NCBI GenBank assembly: GCA_023436175.1 | Contig: JAEZKE010000162.1 | Location: 1-60,745 of the forward strand | Direction of reading: 5' to 3' | DNA length: 60,745 nucleotides | Source: Methanobacteriota archaeon | GTDB taxonomy: Archaea > Methanobacteriota > Methanobacteria > Methanobacteriales > Methanobacteriaceae | Shown: piece by piece, positions 55,931 to 60,745 of the stretch | How positions within the stretch are numbered: position 1 is the stretch's first letter | Layout of the letters: each line of letters opens with the position of its first letter | The notes under the pieces: generated by a model | The model's input: only the letters and a program-made list of their open reading frames with translations | Database searches by the model: none | Told to the model about the DNA's origin: nothing | Translations under genes and position numbers: made by a program

Positions 55931-56080
55931 TTATAATATTAAATTCTTTTTTGATTTACAAAGCAATATTGCCCTCCTAAAGCAAATTTTAACTGTTTAT
56001 ACAAGGTTAAAATAGTTAATATTATATGCTATGAAACTTATTAATCAAAATTAGAAGTTATTAATGTTGGGGGCGGTATT
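55931..56080 (+). promoter_or_regulatory. Conserved promoter and 5' leader, copy A
   Basis: Shares about 100 nearly unbroken bases with 58433-58581: AAATTCTTTTTTGATTTACA, CAATATTGCCCTCCTAAAGC, ACAAGGTTAAAATAGTTAAT, then TATTATATGCTATG as the TATA region, TTATTAAT motifs and GGGGGCGGTATT before the ATG. The conservation exceeds that of the coding parts and implies a shared regulator. Confidence 0.85.
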
Positions 56081-56950
56081 ATGAAAGTATTAACAGCAAT
56101 TTTGATGGTGATTTTAATAATTGGAATAACACCAGCATTTGCTACTGCAATATCTGCAGCACACCAAACAGACGACTTACAGAATGTTAAAGGTAAAGGA
56201 GTTGATAGTGAGGCTGCATGTTTAATACCAGGACAAAATGGAAGCGAAAAAATATCTAACGTAAATAAGGAAGTATTAAATAAAACAAATAAGGAGTTAA
56301 AAAAGGCTAATGAAGTAGGTACAGCAGTTAAAAACTTAACTGCATCCAAGTTCGCTGTAAACATTGACACTACAGGTATTACAATGCAGTCAACCAGTTA
56401 CAATTGTGGACCAGCGGCACTTGCAACGGTTTTAAATAATCTTGGAATTAACACAACAGAACAGGAATTAGCAAGTTTAGCTAGAACAGACAAATATGGG
56501 ACCACAATGTATGGTTTGATGCAAGCAGCACAGGTCAAGGGATTAAAAACTGTTGGAATGAAATTATCTCTGGATAAACTTAAAAAGAATGATATTGTCT
56601 TTTTGAATATCAGTGGGAATACTCATTACAGTGTTATAAGAGAAGTGGCAAATGAAAGTGTTAAACTGGCAGATCCATCACTTGGAAATATTGAAATACC
56701 TAAATATGAATTTAAAAAAGTTTATAGTGGAAATGCACTGGTTATAAGTGATGCTATGGAAAATTTGAGTTTATACAATATAGAAGAACAAAATTCTACT
56801 GTTTTAAATAATGAACAAATGTTAAACTTAACTGGCAAAATTGTGCCTATTATAATTGTTGGCGGGATTTGTGTTATGTGTGCGGCTGCATATGTTTATT
56901 GGGCTTACAGCGAAGGACAAAAAACTGAGGCTCGTTCAGGACGCAGATAG
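56081..56950 (+). CDS. Secreted C39-family cysteine peptidase with C-terminal hydrophobic tail
   Basis: 289 residues. Signal peptide at 1-26 (ATAISAAHQ). A polar linker with GQNGSEKIS follows. The C39 peptidase domain (about 100-225) has the oxyanion Gln103, Cys109 in STSYNCGPAALATVL, His182 in NTHYSVI and Asp198 in LADPSLG, an intact triad. After it comes LNNEQMLNLTGK (242-253), similar to a double-glycine leader, then a hydrophobic helix (254-276, IVPIIIVGGICVMCAAAYVY) and a basic tail. C39 domains normally sit at the N-terminus of peptide-exporting ABC transporters; here it is free and extracellular. First gene of a module with two membrane proteins. Confidence 0.85.
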   Translation: MKVLTAILMVILIIGITPAFATAISAAHQTDDLQNVKGKGVDSEAACLIPGQNGSEKISNVNKEVLNKTNKELKKANEVGTAVKNLTASKFAVNIDTTGITMQSTSYNCGPAALATVLNNLGINTTEQELASLARTDKYGTTMYGLMQAAQVKGLKTVGMKLSLDKLKKNDIVFLNISGNTHYSVIREVANESVKLADPSLGNIEIPKYEFKKVYSGNALVISDAMENLSLYNIEEQNSTVLNNEQMLNLTGKIVPIIIVGGICVMCAAAYVYWAYSEGQKTEARSGRR

Positions 56951-56989
56951 TTTAAACATTTAATAAATGAGTTTCCAAGGAGTTCGAGG

Positions 56990-57520
56990 ATGCAAAATAT
57001 TTATTTGCCCAGAAAGAATATTGGAATATCTCTTTTTATTTTTATTTTATTTATTTCAGTGACATTTTTGATTGCTGGACAAATAGATAATAATTTAATA
57101 ATCGATTTTTTGAAAAATAATTATATAAAACTCTTTTTAGGAGAAATTGTGCCGAATTACCAAGCGCTTTTTTTATTTGGAGGATCTGGCATAATTTCAT
57201 TCATAGTTTCTGATTTTAAAAATGTAATTTTTGGAATGATAGTTCCTTTTGGCTTTCTAATATCTATATTCAGTCTTATGTTGAATATTTTTTCATTAGG
57301 AGACTATTTATCTAAATTTCAAATATCGACAATGATTTTGAATATATATTATCTGTATATCTATGTTCTATCTATCGATACAGGATTTTATATAACGCTA
57401 TACACAATAAAACGGCAAAAACAAAAATTAAAAAAGGAAATTAATTTGTTTATTGATAGATTTATGTTTTTGATGATTTTAATTATTATATTTAATGTGT
57501 TATGGTGGTGTTTTGATTGA
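56990..57520 (+). CDS. Integral membrane protein, partner of the SpoIIM-like protein
   Basis: 176 residues with about five membrane helices (15-35, 60-75, 80-105, 115-135, 152-172) and little soluble sequence. No named family recognised. In the second module the N-terminal part of the single SpoIIM-like protein (59191) appears to take its place. It overlaps the next start by three bases, so the two are co-translated. AAGGAG lies before the ATG. Confidence 0.7.
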   Translation: MQNIYLPRKNIGISLFIFILFISVTFLIAGQIDNNLIIDFLKNNYIKLFLGEIVPNYQALFLFGGSGIISFIVSDFKNVIFGMIVPFGFLISIFSLMLNIFSLGDYLSKFQISTMILNIYYLYIYVLSIDTGFYITLYTIKRQKQKLKKEINLFIDRFMFLMILIIIFNVLWWCFD

Positions 57521-58137
57521 AAGAGTTTCTAAAAGATTTCATTCCTTCAAAAGTGATAATTTCCGTTATGTTACTCTCTTTTTCAATTGGAATGGCAATG
57601 ACATACTTTTTTCCAGGAGCATTTCTTAATTTACCTGTTGTAAAATGGTTTTTTTCAGAATATAAAACATTTTATGTTGTGGATGGTTTAGTTTTCTTTT
57701 TTACTGTATTTTCAGGTAATATAATGATAAATTCATTAGTAATAATCTCTGGAGTCGGTTTTATTTTACCTTTAGTTATTTTATTTATGAATTTTATGTT
57801 ATTTGGGGCGGTAATATCTGCAGGAATCTACCAGTATGGTTTAATGGAAACATTATATCTAATTTTAGGCCTATTGTATATCTATCCAGAATTTTTAGCT
57901 TTAATGTTGGCAGCAGTCTATGGTATGAGAATTGCCAAAATATCATCGCGTGTTTACAAAAAAGAAGGATTTAATTTACTGTTTAAATCAGATTTTAATC
58001 CTCAGATAAAAGAAACAATTGTAAATGAATTCTTAAATATATTGCCTAAAATAATTCTACTTCTTGCAATAGCAGCTGTGTTAGAGACACTTTGGGGTCC
58101 TTTTTGGCATAATTATTGGTTACTATATATACTTTAA
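57517..58137 (+). CDS. SpoIIM-like (DUF95) membrane protein
   Basis: 206 residues, about five to six helices. The SpoIIM pattern is seen in NIMINSLVIISGVGFILPLV, then a membrane loop and YIYPEFLALMLAAVYGMRIA, which corresponds to the conserved PHGxxE region of the family. The C-terminus VLETLWGPFWHNYWLLYIL is nearly identical to that of the protein at 59191. TTG start overlapping the preceding stop. In other prokaryotes SpoIIM-like proteins occur with peptide-processing or transport genes; the role here could be export or self-immunity (inference). Confidence 0.75.
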   Translation: MKEFLKDFIPSKVIISVMLLSFSIGMAMTYFFPGAFLNLPVVKWFFSEYKTFYVVDGLVFFFTVFSGNIMINSLVIISGVGFILPLVILFMNFMLFGAVISAGIYQYGLMETLYLILGLLYIYPEFLALMLAAVYGMRIAKISSRVYKKEGFNLLFKSDFNPQIKETIVNEFLNILPKIILLLAIAAVLETLWGPFWHNYWLLYIL

Positions 58138-58432
58138 AGTGTAATGGAACCTAATAATTTAGATAATTATTATATTTATACGTCCTTCAAGAAATTAAAT
58201 AGCTTTTAACATTTCACTTAGATTTTGTTACTATTAATTTAGGTATCATGGGAACTGAAGATTATACCAATTTTATTGCCTTTAACGATTTATGAATGAT
58301 AATTTTAAATAATATCTACCTGATTACTTAAATTAAGTTAGACTATATAATGTATACTAGATCCTGATTATTTTAAAGATATATGTAACAATTTTTATAC
58401 ATGTCGGTTAAAGACTTTTAATACAAATTTAT
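58138..58432. other. Intergenic region before module B
   Basis: About 300 AT-rich bases between the first SpoIIM-like gene and the second conserved promoter. I see no gene or clear repeat. Confidence 0.5.
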
Positions 58433-58581
58433 TACAATATTAAATTCTTTTTTGATTTACAGAGCAATATTGCCCTCCTAAAGCAAATTTTAACTGTTTA
58501 TACAAGGTTAAAATAGTTAATATTATATACTATGGAACTTATTAATAAAAATTATAGTTTATTAATATCGGAGGCGGTATT
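58433..58581 (+). promoter_or_regulatory. Conserved promoter and 5' leader, copy B
   Basis: Near-duplicate of 55931-56080, with the same GCAATATTGCCCTCCTAAAG block, ACAAGGTTAAAATAGTTAAT, TATTATATACTATG and the ribosome site GGAGGCGGTATT before the ATG. Contains the short palindrome GCAATATTGC. Confidence 0.85.
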
Positions 58582-59103
58582 ATGAAATCATTAAAAATAG
58601 TTTTGATAGTAGCTCTAGTAATTGTGGCAGCATCAATCTTTGCGGGTGCAGTTTCTGCTGCAGATCAGACAGACAGTCAATTGATTGTTAAAGATGAAAA
58701 TGAAGATTTTGGAGCTATACCTCAAACAACAGGACAAAATAAAAGTGAAAATATATCTAAACTAGATTTAAATGGGGTTGCAAAGCCAGAAGCAACAAAT
58801 GTGGAAAATTCAACAACATCAGAACAAGTTAATTTGGAGGTAACTGATGTTATACCTGTACAGAGTAATAATTCAACGGATTTAAAATCAGAAAACAGTC
58901 GAGAGTTAACAATTGATGAAATGAAGAACATTAAAGGTAAAGATTGGATAGAAGATGCTAAAAGATTTGTAGCAGGTGTTATTGAACCTATTGGCAAACT
59001 ATTTAGGCCTGGAGCAATTATTAATGCATCTGGGAATAATTCTTCTTGGAATGTTTATGTAGATGTTCATGCAGCTAGTAAAATACGAAAATCTAAAAGA
59101 TAA
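58582..59103 (+). CDS. Secreted protein with leader-like EMKNIKGK motif, paralog of the C39 protein without the peptidase
   Basis: 173 residues. Signal peptide at 1-27 (AGAVSAADQ). The shared stretch GQNKSENISK (51-60) shows descent from the same precursor as the C39 protein. A low-complexity Asn/Ser/Thr region follows with no peptidase domain, then RELTIDEMKNIKGK (107-120), very like a bacteriocin double-glycine leader end. A 53-residue C-terminal part follows, with an amphipathic start (DWIEDAKRFVAGVIEPIGKL) and a basic tail (SKIRKSKR). It could be a peptide precursor cleaved by the neighbouring C39 peptidase (inference). A terminator follows. Confidence 0.7.
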   Translation: MKSLKIVLIVALVIVAASIFAGAVSAADQTDSQLIVKDENEDFGAIPQTTGQNKSENISKLDLNGVAKPEATNVENSTTSEQVNLEVTDVIPVQSNNSTDLKSENSRELTIDEMKNIKGKDWIEDAKRFVAGVIEPIGKLFRPGAIINASGNNSSWNVYVDVHAASKIRKSKR

Positions 59104-59104
59104 T

Positions 59105-59130
59105 ATGGAGTCGTATACTCCATTTATTTT
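59105..59130 (+). terminator. Hairpin plus T-run
   Basis: ATGGAGT-CGTAT-ACTCCAT (59105-59123) is a perfect seven-base-pair stem immediately after the stop codon, followed by TTATTTTT. Ends the short secreted-protein transcript before the SpoIIM-like gene. Confidence 0.75.
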
Positions 59131-59190
59131 TAGATATTTATTGGTCATCTATCATTTTTTAATCAATGAAATGTAGGAAAAAAAAATTCG

Positions 59191-59991
59191 ATGATATTTA
59201 AAAACTTAAAAGTTAATAAATTTATTAAAGCTAGCTTATCCGTGCTAATACTTGTATTTTTAGTGACATTCACGGGATTTTTCGAAATTTTATTTCTGCA
59301 ATATCAAGCTGTAGTCACTTTATATCCTACCCATTTTGTTATTCCTCTGATAATTCATTTAGATTCAGGTATTCTAATGGCTGGAATTGGAGTTGGAATT
59401 ATTTCTATATTTGCAAAGAAAAGAAATTTTTTTTTCTACACTTCTATGATGATCATATTAATTGGGTTTGGAATTTTAGCTGTTATTATGGGTTATGCAC
59501 ATCCAGATGGTGTTGGATCTGGAATACAAGCAGATAGTTTAGAGTCTTTTTTTGTAGAATATTTAAGTCTTATTTTTCACAATGTTTTCGTTGCATTAAT
59601 TGCACTTTTAGGTGGTCCAATTATAATCATTCCGTATATGGTGTTAAGTATTGATATTATTATGCTAATTTCGTTAGTTGTAAGTTTCACTGCTTTTTAT
59701 GGTTATAAAGGAGCTATTCTTTTCTTGGGAATGTTTCACATATACCCTGAATTTTATGCAATCTTTTTAGCATGTTTAGCAGGTATTAGGGTAGCTTTAA
59801 GCTCGTTTAAATCTATTCTATACATAAGAAAAGAGGGTTTTAGAAGTATATTGCTGAAAATAAGGGATTTAGTATCGAATGAGCTTGGAAACACCATGCC
59901 AAGAGTAATAATTCTCCTTGTAATCGCAGCACTTTTAGAAACCCTATGGACTCCATTCTGGATAAATTACTGGCTGCAGCATATATTATAA
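59191..59991 (+). CDS. SpoIIM-like (DUF95) membrane protein, fused form
   Basis: 266 residues, about seven helices. The N-terminal third resembles in layout the separate membrane protein of module A. The SpoIIM part has LISLVVSFTAFYGYKGAILF and MFHIYPEFYAIFLACLAGIR. The C-terminus LLETLWTPFWINYWLQHIL matches that of the protein at 57517. So module B carries as one gene what module A carries as two. GTAGG lies upstream of the ATG at a wide spacing. Confidence 0.75.
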   Translation: MIFKNLKVNKFIKASLSVLILVFLVTFTGFFEILFLQYQAVVTLYPTHFVIPLIIHLDSGILMAGIGVGIISIFAKKRNFFFYTSMMIILIGFGILAVIMGYAHPDGVGSGIQADSLESFFVEYLSLIFHNVFVALIALLGGPIIIIPYMVLSIDIIMLISLVVSFTAFYGYKGAILFLGMFHIYPEFYAIFLACLAGIRVALSSFKSILYIRKEGFRSILLKIRDLVSNELGNTMPRVIILLVIAALLETLWTPFWINYWLQHIL

Positions 59992-60053
59992 CTTTAAATA
60001 AGGAAGTCACGCTTGATTATGCAGGGATTATATAATTAAAAAGGAGGGTGTAA

Positions 60054-60401
60054 ATGGATAGAGTTTCAAAATTAGCACTTTTGAGCTTCATCATACTGCT
60101 TGCAGTTGTTTATATCTGGATGTCTAATCCTCTGCTGGCATTGATATTAGGTTCTATCAGTCTAGTGCCGTTTATGAGGAATGTTTTTGAGATACGGAAA
60201 TATCACAACAGGACTTTGTATCTGGCGCTTTCAACGGTTGTTTTGTTCGGGGGATTAATATCAGCAGGTATCTGGATCTTTAGCCAGAACCAAGGGGCAA
60301 ATGGAGTAATTATTGCTGTTGCAGCAGGGCTACTGATACTGTCAACATTTCAGGCAGCGTTTTCAAGCACTCGTAAATGGGACAAATTTAGAATTCATTA
60401 A
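60054..60401 (+). CDS. Small membrane protein, unknown
   Basis: 115 residues with three to four helices (8-25, 28-42, 57-75, 85-105) and basic ends. No family recognised. A strong AAAGGAGGGTG ribosome site precedes the ATG. It may be the last member of the C39/SpoIIM locus or an independent gene upstream of mtd. Confidence 0.65.
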   Translation: MDRVSKLALLSFIILLAVVYIWMSNPLLALILGSISLVPFMRNVFEIRKYHNRTLYLALSTVVLFGGLISAGIWIFSQNQGANGVIIAVAAGLLILSTFQAAFSSTRKWDKFRIH

Positions 60402-60702
60402 ATGTACTAAATCAGTGAAGTGATGATCTTTAAAATTAATTTTTAAACATACACCTGAAATTTGTGGCATGAATGAAAAATACTGCTTTAAACACATATA
60501 TTCAAATAAATTACCTGATTGTCTGATGATTTAAGTTAAAAATAAGTTGTTATCTTTTAAATCAGGATATCATTTCAATTCATCAGTTATTGGATTATCC
60601 TTTTAATATTAAGTTAGAAAATACAGGTATAAAAACTTAGTCATCAAAATTAAATCAAAAAATACTTATTATATTATTTAAATAGCTACAGCCGGTGATA
60701 TA
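60402..60702. promoter_or_regulatory. mtd promoter region
   Basis: About 300 AT-rich bases. TTATATTATTTAAATA at about 60669-60684 is a TATA-like element some 20-30 bases before the mtd start; CCGGTGAT is the ribosome site. No gene seen. Confidence 0.5.
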
Positions 60703-60745
60703 ATGGTTGTAAAAATAGGAATCATTAAATGTGGTAACATAGGTA
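60703..60745 (+). CDS. mtd: F420-dependent methylene-tetrahydromethanopterin dehydrogenase, first 14 codons (cut by window edge)
   Basis: The visible N-terminus MVVKIGIIKCGNIG is that of Mtd, a cytoplasmic enzyme of the methanogenesis pathway from CO2, which reduces methenyl- to methylene-tetrahydromethanopterin with reduced F420. GGTGAT precedes the ATG. Only a short piece is present, but the motif is distinctive and identifies the host as a methanogen. Confidence 0.85.
   Translation, partial: MVVKIGIIKCGNIG

Larger units (their letters stand above)
55651..56080. other. Intergenic region after array 2 with structured RNA and promoter
   Basis: About 430 bases. The left part carries ATAAGTTA/TAACTTAT-type repeats next to the truncated repeat. 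The middle has a GC-richer stem-loop (55761-55827). The right part from about 55931 is the conserved promoter of the C39 gene. No other gene seen. Confidence 0.6.

Overview
The window looks like chromosomal DNA of a hydrogenotrophic methanogen of the order Methanobacteriales, probably the genus Methanobacterium (inferred). It is AT-rich, has archaeal TATA-type promoters and mixed Shine-Dalgarno and leaderless starts. It carries an archaeal-type threonyl-tRNA synthetase, eukaryote-like signal peptidases and a nickel-sirohydrochlorin/cobyrinate diamide synthase. It ends on the first 14 codons of mtd, the F420-dependent methylene-tetrahydromethanopterin dehydrogenase. No tRNA or rRNA gene was recognised.

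Layout. 1-3.5 kb: branched-chain amino acid genes on the minus strand (ilvB-ilvN, then a CadD-like transporter, then truncated ilvC). 3.9-10.3 kb: a stand-alone receiver domain, purD, argF, an M48 membrane protease and argS. 10.5-12.8 kb: a tandem family of four signal peptidase I genes. 13-18.7 kb: ilvD, an MgtC/DUF4010 membrane protein, thrS and a small peptidoglycan-binding-domain protein. 18.7-20.7 kb: a palindrome-rich stretch next to a ParA gene, which overlaps a short protein carrying only the ParB N-terminal box. 21-31 kb: a radical SAM protein, a membrane-anchored zinc-ribbon protein, LemA plus DUF2207, cfbB/cbiA, a Wzy-like polymerase and an MFS transporter with ACG in the start position. 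31-32.6 kb: two small orphan proteins and Csa3.

33-55.7 kb is a full type I-B (Tneap-like: Cst1/Cst2/Cas5t) CRISPR-Cas region. The interference operon is cas6-cas8b-cas7-cas5-cas3. A HEPN/MNT toxin-antitoxin pair and an AbrB-like gene follow. CRISPR array 1 (about 58 repeats) comes next, then an AAA ATPase with three phased operators, cas4-cas1-cas2, and array 2 (about 77 repeats). The two leaders are homologous, and the ATTGAAAT repeat ends show that both arrays read on the plus strand. Array 1 has a 60-bp double hairpin inserted into its penultimate repeat. The last spacer of array 2 is replaced by 241 bp holding a two-helix membrane mini-protein.

55.7-60 kb holds the most novel-looking locus. 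Two modules were duplicated together with their promoters. Module A is a secreted C39-type cysteine peptidase with a C-terminal hydrophobic tail plus two membrane proteins, one SpoIIM-like. Module B is a secreted protein lacking the peptidase domain plus one fused SpoIIM-like protein. Both secreted proteins carry an internal EMxNIxGK-like motif resembling a double-glycine leader, so the locus may be an archaeal peptide (bacteriocin-like) maturation and immunity system (inference). A third copy of its promoter sits without a gene near 28.8 kb. A family of small palindromes is scattered through the window, including inside a CRISPR repeat, at ribosome binding sites and across a stop codon.
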